Part shown: piece after piece, positions 32,341 to 43,066 of the stretch
Position numbering within the stretch: position 1 is the first letter of the stretch
Layout: each line of letters starts with the position of its first letter
Assembly: GCA_037951105.1 (NCBI GenBank)
Contig: JBAMJV010009139.1
Span: 1-64,000, forward strand
DNA length: 64,000 nt
Reading direction: 5' to 3'
From: Echinarachnius parma
Lineage: Eukaryota; Echinodermata; Echinoidea; Clypeasteroida; Echinarachniidae
The notes under the pieces: generated by a model
What the model was told of the DNA's origin: nothing
The model's database searches: none
Seen by the model: only the letters and a program-made list of their open reading frames with translations
Program-made: the position numbers and the translations under genes

Positions 32341-32790
32341 CAGTAGGTTTAAATTTAATTTAATTTTGAACTTGGCTTCAATAATTTGAAATGGAAACCG
32401 ATGAAAACGAGCGGTAAATCACAAAAGGCGCTGAGGTACATGACATCGTTTTATCTTTTTTTTTGTTTTCTTTAGGTGGCCGCTATGCAAAGGCTTGACA
32501 GTTGGTTTTGGTTTAGATTGTTTCTTTTTAAAATTTGGCTTCAGTAATTTGAAATGGAAACCAATGAAAACGAGAGGTAAATCACAAAAGGCACTGAGAT
32601 ACATGACATTGTTTAATCTGTTTTTTGTTTCCTTTAAGTGGCCACTATGCAATGGTTTGACAGTAGATTTAAGTTTAAATTTGTTTATCTTTAATTTGGC
32701 TTCAATGATTTGAAATGGAACCAGATGAAAACGAGAGGCAAATCACAAAAGGCGCTGAGGTACATGGCATTGTTTTATCTGTTTGTTGAA
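32341..32790. repeat. Minisatellite, three units of about 162 bp
   Basis: Units start with TTGGCTTCA at 32372, 32535 and 32696, share AATCACAAAAGG and GTACATG segments, and diverge by roughly 10 percent by eye. Confidence 0.9.
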
Positions 32791-34297
32791 TATCGTTCTT
32801 GACTGTGTATACATTATATGAGCTATAATAATACATTCACCTTGTCTGATTTTATATTTTAATAAAATCAGTACATTTTATTGAGGTATATAGTTCCAGT
32901 GCTATTTAAACAAATATTGTGAAATTGCTATTTCATAAAACTTCCCTTAGATATAGTTTTATTATGATAGTCGCAGCGCCATCTGGTCTTGATATTGATG
33001 ATGATGATAATGATGATGATTCAAATAGAAGTTTTGCATATTGGAAAAAAAAATGCCAGATTTCAAAACATCTTCTTTTAAAATTATTTTCGAGTATGTT
33101 GCTTTCGTGATATATGTTCACCACAATGCAGACGTATCATGTCAATGCTTAGTCATTATTTGTGTGCGTCACCAATTGTGTAGGTAATTATAATTTTGTG
33201 GACAATTACAAAACGTAGTTGAACTGTTGTAGCAATATGGCAATGTTGTAGTAGTACCTTCACTCGTTACCCATCATAATGCATACAAAAGCAATATTTT
33301 AGTATACTGAATTTGTCCCGTGTACACAGATGTTTAATACCAATCTCTTTTGTAAACTTTTTATTATATATGTTATACCTTGAAATGCTTATCTTGTGAC
33401 TGTTCTCATGTACTTCGCTTAATGTTTTGTTATATAGTCTTTCAGGTGTGGGAAAGGGAGAAAATACGTTATTAGATGAACGGCAGAATAGTTAAACCTT
33501 TTGATGGCTGATAAATCATTGCTAAATAAATCAGTGTTTTGTTTACATGTTCATATTCATGACAGTAAGCAATAAGGAAGTGCATGTATGTTTATGAAAG
33601 CATTGTAAATCAATAACTGTGTGGCGTTAATAAACTGCACCAATCTGCCTATTAATAAACATCATGTTTTTAATGAAAACTCGGTGTACCATGTATTTAT
33701 TTTCTTGACTCATGATTTGTTTTAAATCTGTCTTTTATCGAATTTAACGCCTTAGTTTGTAAAATATTTTTTTATAGCGAAATATGTGGTTATCGTGAAA
33801 AGTTTTTTCGTTATCTTTGGATTTCCGAACGATACCCATTTTCTCTTCAACATGTTACACTGTTGCAATAAAGTAATTTGACAAAGCATAAGGACTTTGA
33901 AAACAAGCATAGGCGTAATGGTAACATGATAATTTATCTGAAATATTATGAAAAATACTTGAAGAATCTCATAGTCATTAGTTTAGTTTGGGTATCAAAT
34001 TCTCATTAAATACAAGGATAATTAATTACACACTGAGAGAGTTCTGGGAAGAGTATAATCATCTTCAAATGGTTTAAAATTAATAATGTGTTAATGTATT
34101 AATAATATTAATAGTGTTTTTACATAATCCAAGAAAATAATCGCTAATAGAAACTCCAAACCCATATCTATTATCTCCTTTATGAGAGTTTCGAAGTGCA
34201 CCATTAATTGATTATTGTCAATTATTGTATAATTATGCGACTAATTATTGATGATTAGGGTGGAGAGGCGTAGCGTGATAAAAACATGATTTTTGTA
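32791..34297. other. No recognisable feature
   Basis: AT-rich flank of the TRPA gene with several AATAAA hexamers (for example near 33650 and 33868). No gene support. Confidence 0.5.
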
Positions 34298-34318
34298 GGG
34301 GGGGGGGGGGGGGGGGGG
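34298..34318. repeat. Poly(G) run of 21
   Basis: Follows GGCGTAGCGTGATAAAAACA; the first run of at least ten after the long G-tract-free interval over the TRPA gene. Confidence 0.95.
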
Positions 34319-34463
34319 AGTAGAGGGAGGGCATTATGATAATTGGGCAGGGCATCCTTAAATACATTTCTTAATTTGTCAAAGATTACATATTATGTGA
34401 GCCTTGCGGCCGTACTTGTGAATGATCAGCATTCATTCATCAATATAAACAATCGAGATTAAT

Positions 34464-34684
34464 GGCCCGGTCAGATATCAACGGATATCGGAAACGTATG
34501 CCCAACGAAAAGACAATTTGCGAAATTAAATTATCCGGTGATGAAAGTCGTCTCCATTGCTTCATATACAAAACATAGAACAACGTACATCGCCGGACAA
34601 GGACAAGAAACGTATAGAACGGATGGAAAATTTAGCTCTCCGTTTGACATCCGTTTGTGCAATCCGTTGATATGTGACCGGGCT
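34464..34684. mobile_element. MITE with about 23-bp TIRs (family J)
   Basis: GGCCCGGTCAGATATCAACG at the left pairs with CGTTGATATGTGACCGGGCT at the right. Confidence 0.75.
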
Positions 34685-34734
34685 ATAAAGTTGACACACA
34701 ATATTATACTCGTCTATTTCAAACCTGACCGGGT

Positions 34735-35165
34735 GGGGGGGGGGGGGGGTTGATTGCTTCTCCCCCAAACCTAAGTAAGATATTTTCTATTCGTATATGA
34801 TCATAACCAGTGGCGTAGCGAGGGTCAATAGATTGGGGGGGGGGGGGGGGGGGGAGGGTGTGGGATGGGAGTGTCCCCCCTCCCACGGTAGGGAGCTTTT
34901 GCAAATTTTCACTAGAAATAATGCAATCTGGTGCATACATTGCAAGGAAATGTGATAATACTAAATTAAAGATATCATGACTTAAATCATCTCCCTCATG
35001 ATTAGCTAGTATACTCTATAACACAATCGAACCTACACAAACACCAGACTCAAATACGCTCACATCGTCCGTGCATGTCAATACTTATTTGGGGGAGAGT
35101 GTGGGAGGGGGTTTACCCCCTCCCACGTGGAGAAATGTTCGAAATTGGTGTTTAAAATATCACTT
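34735..35165 (+). repeat. Poly(G) runs and repeat-G copies
   Basis: G15 at 34735, G20 at 34835, each feeding into the GAGGGTGTGGGA..CCCCCTCCCAC..GGGAGCTTTTGC module. A further partial module lies at 35085-35165. Confidence 0.8.
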
Positions 35166-35499
35166 TAGAAGTACATGTATGGTCATTATTGTCCTTATCA
35201 TTATTATTATTATTATGCATTTTGTAAGATTTTTAAAAGATTTAACTTCGAAAAAAGTTGGGATTGTTTGTACTTGTACAGGCCACCTCCCCCCCCCCTC
35301 CCCCCATCAACAAGTGGGGGATATATTCCCTATCCCCCGGGATCAAACGCCCGTGGACACACTAAAACTCACGCTGTTGATCCCATGTGTATCTCCTGGT
35401 GGAACTGTTGTTTCTGGCGTACATTGTCTGGTTAGGTAGATCTGTAAATGGAGCGCTTAATGTAGAAGGATCATTTTCAAGAAGGGGGCAAAAGGTTTT

Positions 35500-35640
35500 C
35501 TAAAGTGGGAGGGGCATTGCGAGGGAGCGAAGCGACCAAGCGGGGGAGGGTATGGGAGGGGGTGTCCCCCTCCCACTGTAGGGAGCTTTTGTAAATGTTT
35601 GGCTTTAAATTGTGCGATTTGGTTGTCGCCCATTTTTCAA
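35500..35640 (+). repeat. Repeat-G copy
   Basis: GGCATTGCGAGGGAGCGAAG .. CCCCCTCCCACTGTAGGGAG, closely matching the copy at 2734. Confidence 0.8.
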
Positions 35641-35690
35641 GTACCGCGTGACTAGACCCACGACACGGGTCCCTATTAGGTTCAGTAGGC

Positions 35691-36038
35691 CTATACCCAG
35701 CTAGCCACCTGAAGTCGGGCCGATGTCGGAAGTTGGTTGCCGGATGTCGGCATATCGCCGTTGGCTCGAGGTTAAAATGTCCGCCAGCCCAACATCGTCA
35801 CGACGTCATTTTTGTGATATATTGGCATAACGTCATTTTCCGACAATGGCCCAACATCATCTCATGACATGATGTTGGGCCATTGTCGGAAATTGACGTT
35901 ATGCCAATATATCACAAAAATGACGTCGTGACGATGTTGGGCTGGCGGACATTTTAACCTCGAGCCAACGGCGATATGCCGACATCCGGCAACCAACTTC
36001 CGACATCGGCCCGACGTCAGGTGGCTAGCTGGCTATAG
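35691..36038. mobile_element. Nearly perfect 348-bp palindrome (snap-back element)
   Basis: 170-bp arms with an 8-bp loop (35861-35868) and only a few mismatches. The ends read CTATACCCAGCTAGCCACCT and its complement. No coding potential; probably a recent hairpin MITE. Confidence 0.95.
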
Positions 36039-36134
36039 ATGCTCAATTGATGCAGATGTCGACTCTGGAGAAGATGACCGGTGCTCTTACAATCATGATC
36101 ATCAAACAGTAGGCCTATGCAGATCTGTATATTT

Positions 36135-36219
36135 GTTATATTGTGCTAACTGTGATTTCTTCAATACCCTTCGACAGGGTGACATGATAAATAAAGCATT
36201 GAACATTGAACATTGAACG
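36135..36219 (+). repeat. Retroelement-like 3' tail with (CATTGAA)n
   Basis: A short hairpin (CCCTTCGACAGGG) and ATAAATAAAGCATTGAAC followed by tandem CATTGAA, resembling the 3' tail of a CR1/L2-type element or SINE. Confidence 0.5.
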
Positions 36220-36471
36220 GAGAGTCGATCCTCGCGCGCGGGACTGACAATTCGCATAATTAAGGCGCTATGCCCGCGGCCCCCACTTGGAAGGATTCTT
36301 CAAACTGATAGTCTGATACTAGTATAGTACTAGGGAATGACTGTTATGTTGTTCTTTATTATCATTGATAACATCATTATCATCACACATTTAATAAAAC
36401 ATGATAATATGAAAGATATCGACACATTTGGCTTAATTTCAGGTATTTTTTTTTGCCAAACGATTGGGGGA

Positions 36472-36500
36472 GGGGGGGGGGGGGCACGTGCCCCCCGTAG
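36472..36500. repeat. Poly(G) run with adjoining C tract
   Basis: G13 then CACGTGCCCCCC, 300 bp before the first Ig receptor. Confidence 0.85.
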
Positions 36501-36782
36501 CTACGCCACTGGTAACAAATCTCTATGAAATTGCTGCTTCTGTCAACATGACTGTATTAAATGAAATTAAGTTCCGCCTTGAAATTAATCGTTTTTTCTT
36601 ACATTCGCAGTGCCGTGTGCGAACGGTTGATTATTCATTTTTTTACATCATACAGAAATCGAGACTGTCGAATTCAGTGCGTAGTTAGGAATGGTTATTT
36701 CTCGATCAAGAGCTACAAAATCAGACATACACATCCAAACAGATTTATAATTTGATCGGGAATACAGATAAAGCAAATATTG

Positions 36783-36815
36783 ATGGAATATGGAGTTATT
36801 TATCCCAACACGTAA
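36783..36815 (+). promoter_or_regulatory. Overlapping upstream ORF of the Ig receptor
   Basis: An ATG 7 nt before the receptor start opens a 10-codon frame (MEYGVIYPNT, then TAA) that overlaps the main start out of frame. Its context has T at -3 (weak), while the receptor ATG has A at -3 and G at +4, which would suit leaky scanning. It matters only if the transcript starts upstream of it. Confidence 0.4.
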
Positions 36816-39009
36816 GTTTATATTACTGTTGATGGTTTTCGCAATTGCTTTTTCTTCGGCATTTTCATCATCTTCGATGCTATGCGGTTTTGAAATCGAG
36901 CCCGATGACATTGTAATCAAGGAAGGAGAAAGTACGAGCTTTCGATGTCGAGTGTGTGAATTCGACGCCGTAATCGACACTCTCCGCTGGGAGATCCAAC
37001 CCGACCTCTATGACACGATCAGGACGGAGCAAGTCAACCCCAATACAAAGACAGTGACGTCCGTTGTCAGAGTCGCTGATGCTAGAAGGGTGACCCAACA
37101 TTTCAGGTGCATCTATGAGAGGAAGCCGCCAAATGGGGGCCAATCGTTGACAATTCATTCCAGAATGGCCACAATGACCATGCTCTATTTTCCGCGACCG
37201 GCCGATTTCACATGCCAGCCCGAATCGAGTCCCGTGGTCGTTCGTCTGGGAAAAACTGTTCCCGTCCGGTGCGCGGTTCAGAGGTCGAGTCCCCCGGTTG
37301 ACTTCAGTTGGTACCTCAATGGAGCTGATGGGACGGCGGTTACCTCTCTACCAGAATTGAGGGATGTAGGGAGATTACGCGTCCTGACTCACACGCTGAT
37401 GGGCAGCCCTGAATTGGACTCAACGACACTGATATGCCTCGTTACCAGTAGACTAGCCTTCCCTGGACTGAGCCTCCGTTGTCCAATCGGACCCTTCGTC
37501 GTCCCTAGACCACCAGAAGTCCGTATGAATCCGCCTCATGTCAATCTCACTACGGGTGCTCTTGATGCATTTACACTAGCTTGCCACGCGGAAGGTTTCC
37601 CGGCTCAATTCAATTTCTCCTGGAGCTGTTCTCCTGTAGAAGCGTTCGGGCTCTGTGAGCCGGTTGGTAGCAACATCACAGTTTCTCTGCGAGGTAACTA
37701 CATTACAAACGAACGTAAGCGTGTCGGACAGGTATCTTGCACGGCTGTTAACAGCGAAGGCAATTCCACCAACTCATCGACGATATTTGTCGGCAGCGTT
37801 ATTAGATCAGGGAATTGGTCGGACGACGAGATCAAACATGCACTTGGCTGTGTTCACATAAAGATATATAGGGATGTTCCACATCCGGATGTTCGGAATA
37901 TTTCAGTTGTGCAATTCCAGGACGCCGAATACCGGTGTGAAGCAACAGTGGACCAGACATGCCAGAATACATCCACGTGGTCAGAGAACGAACCTTTTCT
38001 GTGGAATCTGTATTGGATAACTAATGGATCTTCAAAAGGTTATTCCGAAATATTAACAGCGAAGATTGTCTCGTTCATTAATTTCAGCACATCTATCCGT
38101 TTGCGTGTAAATCAGTCGCTTGTCGACCAAAATGTCCTTTGCAGGTTGTCAGCGGGGAGCTTTACAAAGACGGTCGCATTGGATGTCCACGCTGGCGCTT
38201 CCACAGGTCTGCATGATATTCCAGACGATGTCTACTCTACAGACAAACCCAACATGTCCAATCAGGAACCCGAAACGAGCTTCCCAGCCCCTGGAGAAGT
38301 CGGATCCAGGATTCCTTTGGCAGTACCTAAACTGTGGCATACTCTCTCCATTGTCATCGGAACTGGTCTCTTCACCACTGTAATAACGGCAATCTGTCTC
38401 TTCGTTCTTGTCCGTATCCGCAAGAACGGAGTCAGACGTGATCACACAGATCTTCCATTTTCCGAATGGCCACGGTTGGCGTTCAGAGATAGAAGTGCTC
38501 CTTCAATGAATGACTATCTTGAGCCAGTCTATGAGGAGATGCCCTGTGCTAACATCCGCAACCAAAGCTCAGATGGTGGTTTTCATCTCGACAGCATAGT
38601 TGGCGCAACCGGATGTAGGGCATCAATTGCCTTTGCTAAACTTGGAACTGAGGAGGATATAGATGTTGAAGAGCCTCATGTCTACGAATCGCAGTTCTGC
38701 AACACGAGCCCCACCATGCCTAACAGTGACCACCAGCGGCAGAAAATCCACCATGAATATCACATCGGCGACGAACGTGACGGAATTGATTCATCGATGA
38801 ACTGTCATTTGCAAGAGGCGAGAGGAATCGTGACCGACCCGTTGGCCAATCCGTGCTCTCGTATCTATGGCAACGCCTCGCTTGTTGTCAAGTCGAAAGG
38901 GAGACGTTCCTCAAGCTGCTCTTCTGGTGGTGCTGGACAGAGGAGCTCGGTTCGTGGTGATAATCAGACAACGATGCCCCCTCTTCCGACCAAGCAATGT
39001 CCCATTTAA
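36790..39009 (+). CDS. Single-exon type I membrane receptor with four Ig-like domains and a tyrosine-motif tail
   Basis: 739-aa ORF without introns. Signal peptide in residues 1-24 (hydrophobic ILLLMVFAIAF). Ig-like domains, judged from Cys..Trp..Cys spacing: C53/W67/C107, C161/W174/C216, C265/W278/C317, and C383/W405 or W409/C451. Many N-glycosylation sequons. One TM helix at about 518-542 (LSIVIGTGLFTTVITAICLF). The cytoplasmic tail (about 195 aa) has Y576, Y581 in YEEM (a YxxM motif, the class bound by PI3K p85), Y632, Y657, Y693 in YGN (YxN, the class bound by Grb2) and a Pro-rich end PPLPTK. The start at 36790 has A at -3 and G at +4; an overlapping uORF starts 7 nt earlier. Role: probably adhesion or immune-type signalling; ligand unknown. 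The domain calls are mine by eye. I recognise no named orthologue. Confidence 0.88.
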   Translation: MELFIPTRKFILLLMVFAIAFSSAFSSSSMLCGFEIEPDDIVIKEGESTSFRCRVCEFDAVIDTLRWEIQPDLYDTIRTEQVNPNTKTVTSVVRVADARRVTQHFRCIYERKPPNGGQSLTIHSRMATMTMLYFPRPADFTCQPESSPVVVRLGKTVPVRCAVQRSSPPVDFSWYLNGADGTAVTSLPELRDVGRLRVLTHTLMGSPELDSTTLICLVTSRLAFPGLSLRCPIGPFVVPRPPEVRMNPPHVNLTTGALDAFTLACHAEGFPAQFNFSWSCSPVEAFGLCEPVGSNITVSLRGNYITNERKRVGQVSCTAVNSEGNSTNSSTIFVGSVIRSGNWSDDEIKHALGCVHIKIYRDVPHPDVRNISVVQFQDAEYRCEATVDQTCQNTSTWSENEPFLWNLYWITNGSSKGYSEILTAKIVSFINFSTSIRLRVNQSLVDQNVLCRLSAGSFTKTVALDVHAGASTGLHDIPDDVYSTDKPNMSNQEPETSFPAPGEVGSRIPLAVPKLWHTLSIVIGTGLFTTVITAICLFVLVRIRKNGVRRDHTDLPFSEWPRLAFRDRSAPSMNDYLEPVYEEMPCANIRNQSSDGGFHLDSIVGATGCRASIAFAKLGTEEDIDVEEPHVYESQFCNTSPTMPNSDHQRQKIHHEYHIGDERDGIDSSMNCHLQEARGIVTDPLANPCSRIYGNASLVVKSKGRRSSSCSSGGAGQRSSVRGDNQTTMPPLPTKQCPI

Positions 39010-39084
39010 AAGATGCATCAAGACACTACAATTAAGGCAAAAGTAAGTATCAATTTATTTATTCATCTGTTCAATATTATGTTC

Positions 39085-39445
39085 AAAAGCAACTCAGAGC
39101 GGCGACCGACCGATTTGTAGCCTGCTCGGTCGCCGCTGGAATTTAGGCATCGCCCAGCGATTTTGGGGAAGTTGAGCAGGCTGTAGAGCCCCAGCGGTGC
39201 CTGGGCGGTGCCCTGTCGGTGTCCCGTCGGTCACCGGTCGATTTTATGTCACAACTGGGCTAAATTAGGGAGTTTCTCCGCGCGGCGTCCCGGCAGTGAC
39301 CGACCGATGACCCACCGGTTCCCGAGCGGTCTCCCACCGGTCACCGGCTGATTCTTAAGAAATCGCCCGGCGACCGGCGGGTCACCTGTAGGTGTCCCGT
39401 AGGCGTACCGGCGGCGACCCGCCGGGCTCCGCCGGGAATTTATCA
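39085..39445. repeat. GC-rich degenerate palindromic block 1
   Basis: Dense variants of GCGGCGACCGACCGAT and CACCGGTCACCGG in both orientations. Begins with GTAGCCTGCTCGGTCGCCGC, the complement of how the block at 41033 ends. Confidence 0.75.
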
Positions 39446-39685
39446 CGGGCAACCTGGGTTCCGTACAGATGGCGTTCGATGGTAAATGTGAAAGTTTAAC
39501 CAAAAGTGCGCAAGCGGGCGAGAAACATTCAGTTCATTTATTTTTTTTCATTTTTCATTTTTGTAAGCCAAAATTCAAAAGTTGCGAGGTTATTGTCTTA
39601 TATGAAAGGAAATGTCATTTAATAGCATGCCTGAACAATTTAGGGCTTGAAATCTCTTTTTCGTGGAGTTATAGACCTAAAACTG

Positions 39686-39691
39686 AATAAA
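39686..39691 (+). terminator. Candidate polyadenylation signal AATAAA after the Ig receptor
   Basis: AATAAA about 680 bp after the receptor stop, beyond a GC-rich repeat block. A perfect donor GTAAGT at 39042 hints that the 3' UTR may be spliced instead. Confidence 0.25.
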
Positions 39692-40176
39692 CTGAGGGAC
39701 GTCGGTTAATTAGGTACATACGTATTTTCGGCCGGTGAGTAAGTTTGTACATAGATTTCACGGAGTGCCAGATCGGTATGCATGACCCCTACGTGACCCG
39801 CGCTAGCTACGTGACTCGCGCATAAGTACTAATGTGTGAGCGTTTACCAAGCAAAATACCCAAACATCGCTTAAACTGACTACATGTAATTATATATTCT
39901 TTCTTTTTGAGATCTTTTTTCCGTGACATACGTTAAGAAATGTCGGCTTCACAATACCTTAACGAGAATTAGTACTATATTGTTGTAATATTATGCTAAA
40001 TCAGTTGAACTCCTTTATTGACCGATATATAGTTTAAATGGAGGGACGCATTCGTTTTTCATTCGTAGAATCCAAATTAGAGGGCTGTTCGCTCTGATTT
40101 TTTTTTGCGTGTTACATTGATCCCCATCCGTCAACTGAAAGCTGTTCAGACGTTTTGTAAAAGTGGACCTGTCCCT

Positions 40177-40734
40177 TTAAAGGGATAGTTGAGTTCTGGT
40201 AAGGAGAGTACAGTTTTGATGAAACTGAATTTTAGTAACCAAAACCTGCATCATTAGACTACAAACTAATAGTTATTCTAGAAGGGAACACAATATAACA
40301 TATGACTTAGTAAAGATCATGTTGTCATTCAAAAAGAGCCGTTAAAACGTAAGAGGGCGCTCTCTAAACACTCATCGGTTTCAAACATTTTGAATACAAT
40401 ATTGTGCATGTGATTTTTTGTGGAAATAGTGATTAGATAGAGAAATAACCAACAACTATTTAAATACCTATTTTGTTACTTTTTGAAAAGAGGAAGCATT
40501 TTTTTGAATTTTTAACGGCTGGTTCAAAATTATTGAAGTGTGGGGCCCCACATTTATTACAAATGACTATGATTATGGATATTTCAACCGTTTCTGAACC
40601 GATTTTGATCAAATAAAGTTTATTATGTCATTAAAATATTGTGCTCTTTAAAATTTTTCACTCAGTTTTTCATTATCTCACAAAAAATCTTTGTATGTAG
40701 CGCCCTCTCTACCAAAACTCAACTATCCCTTTAA
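40177..40734 (-). mobile_element. MITE-B, full length
   Basis: TTAAAGGGATAGTTGAGTTC .. AACTCAACTATCCCTTTAA. Its left TTAA is shared with a CCTGTCCCTTTAA end that may be another element. Confidence 0.92.
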
Positions 40735-40909
40735 GTACAGTGTCGTATTTTAGTGACGTAGATATGACGTAGATAGACTAAATTTTAGCCTAAAATCGTT
40801 TTCAGAATTCAGGACTTGGGCCGTTCTTACATTAATTTTAAAGCGCATAGTGCGGTGGTACATGAAAGAGTAAAATGATATGATTAAAATGTAGACTCGC
40901 CTGTATTTT

Positions 40910-40988
40910 GTGTGCGTGTGTGTGTGTGTGTGTTCGTGTGTGTATATGCGTACACACACACACACGCACACACACACACACACACACG
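40910..40988. repeat. (GT)n followed by (CA)n
   Basis: TG-rich tract, a short TATATGCGTA spacer, then a CA-rich tract: complementary, so it can fold as a hairpin. Confidence 0.95.
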
Positions 40989-41032
40989 TTTGTGGAGCGC
41001 CTATATACATACCAAACAATGATCGATTTAGG

Positions 41033-41398
41033 TCAAAAATAGGTCAAGTTGGTCATCGGCTGCCGAGCGGTCGCCGCCCGGTGACCGACTGATCTCCCAG
41101 CGGCGACTGGGCGGCGACCGCTCGGCAGCCGATGACCTATTTGACCAATTTTTGACCTAAATCGCTCGACGGCGACCGCTCGATTAGGTCGGTGCCCGGA
41201 CGGCGACCGCTCGGCCACCGAGCGTATTTTGGGCGGCGAGTGAAAAGTGAGCAGGCGCCGCCCAAATTTTAACTCCGCGCTAAAACTTCAGCGGTGACCG
41301 AGCGATGCCTAAAAACCAGCGGTGCCTGGGCGGCCGCCGCTCGGTGACCGAGCGATTTTGGCTAAAAACTCGCCGCCCGGCCGCCGAGCAGGCTACTT
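41033..41398. repeat. GC-rich degenerate palindromic block 2
   Basis: Repeated GGCGACCGCTCGG motifs; a near-perfect inverted pair at about 41053-41145 (CATCGGCTGCCGAGCGGTCG..). Ends GCCGAGCAGGCTAC. Confidence 0.75.
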
Positions 41399-42041
41399 TT
41401 TGCGGTTGTGACCATAGCATAAGCATGTTAGCGGGGGATTGGGAAGGAGGCTCCTGTGTCCGAACTCCCTCCCTCCTTCAGCTTTGTTAAAAGATTTTTA
41501 GCCGATAGTAGGGCTTTGAGTAGCCGAAATCAAAAGGCTTATCAAGGCTCTGTCCCCTGGACCTCCGGCAGTGGCCATACAGCTAAAAAAGGAAAGAAAG
41601 AAAATTAAACTCTGGCTGATTGATATCAGGGAAACAATGTCACCACTTCAGCTCAAATGAAATCCTGAACAGAAAAACATGATGTTACATCGCATGTTTT
41701 CCTGGATATGGAGGGGAAATTAAATACAACTTTCTCAAGATTAGGTGTTAACACATTGTCATTGCGAATAATTGTATAAGGCTATATGTTGGGGGAGGAT
41801 CTTAACACAATCGGTTGGCTGAGGAGAAAGAAGTTTACCCCGTAACAATTGGATTCCCGCATAATTATGAATAAATTAACTTTATCTGGGATTGATAAGT
41901 ACATGTAAATATAAAATCCCCGAAGTTGACTGAACTCTTCAATTGATAAACTTATATTCCACAATTGTTCAGTAAGCTCAGCTTTCGAATTCATTATCTT
42001 TCTACAGTGGCGTAGCGTGGCCGTACAGATGGTTGTGTGTG

Positions 42042-42076
42042 TTTTTTTTTTTTTTTTTTTTTTTGGGGGGGGGGGG
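42042..42076. repeat. Poly(T) 23 joined to poly(G) 12
   Basis: T23 directly followed by G12, after GTGGCGTAGCGTGG. The same layout occurs at 43961-43986 and, shorter, at 52160-52179. Confidence 0.9.
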
Positions 42077-42173
42077 CGCACCTTTGGTTTGCTTTTTAAA
42101 TGGACCCTTATGTTTTCTATGTTATGTTCAAAAAGTGATGAATGGTACATACCATGTGTATTGTTGTGACGGT

Positions 42174-42450
42174 GGGGGGGGGGGGGGGGGGGGGGTACTC
42201 GTGAATCTGTACAATACGGATATGTACCGATTCAAGGACCGATCCGACAGCTTCAAAGAGTCTCATTTTCACCAAAAACGGCCGATCATCGCTTCTAAGG
42301 GTCTAATTTTTATCAACAAATAATGCCGCTCTTACTTTAGACCTCGGCCTCGTAAAATGTTGATGACGTCCCACCCCAGGTTGTGCAGGTGGCTGAGGCA
42401 CACCCCCACTAAAATATACTTCGAGTACCCCAACCCCCCCCCCCCCCCCC
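42174..42450. repeat. Poly(G) 22 and, 240 bp on, poly(C) 17
   Basis: G22 at 42174-42195 and C17 at 42434-42450, in opposite senses. Confidence 0.9.
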
Positions 42451-42477
42451 TCCCCCCTCCCCGGGTTGTTATTTGAC

Positions 42478-42740
42478 ATGTACACTGAGTAATGTGTGAA
42501 CATGTCACATTAAATGGATGTTATAATGACCGAGTGAGCAAAAATGCAACGTGATATTCTTATTGCATGACTTTATACACGGTTATAACTATCCAGTGTG
42601 TAGTTGAAAATCCAAATACTTAAATCGTAAAGATCTCTTTAACGAAAGGGAAATAAAAAAAAACGAAACCTGATTCACGCTATTTGTGTTAATACTAATA
42701 CAACAAGGATGATAGAACTTCCCTTTATAGTAATCTCCAC
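42478..42740 (+). mobile_element. MITE-A, internal part
   Basis: CTGAGTAATGTGTGAACAT .. AAAACGAAACCTGATTCA .. ACAACAAGG, with its left end lost at the poly(C) block. Confidence 0.7.
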
Positions 42741-43047
42741 ATCAACATAAATGTATATAATGCATCAAATAACATGTTATTAATTTTAATTATTGTAAAG
42801 TAATCGGCAATTAACATAACAAAGTTGATAATTCACGACCGCTGCACTAAGCGGCAAGAGACGGAATGTTACATAATTAGCTACAGCTATCTACTAGAAG
42901 TAGTGTACTATAGGCTTCGATTTATTCGCGCCATGGGGGCGTGGGGGTGGAGGGTGTAAGGGATGATACGTCATTCCAACCATCTTTGGGGAGGGAGCGA
43001 AGCGGCCAACCCAGTAGCGTGCCCAGTGTTTTATGACGGCGGGGGGT

Positions 43048-43066
43048 GGGGGGGGGGGGGGGGGGG
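43048..43066. repeat. Poly(G) run of 19
   Basis: Within CAGTGTTTTATGACGGCGGGGGGT; follows a partial repeat-G (GGGAGCGAAGCGGCC) at 42990. Confidence 0.9.
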
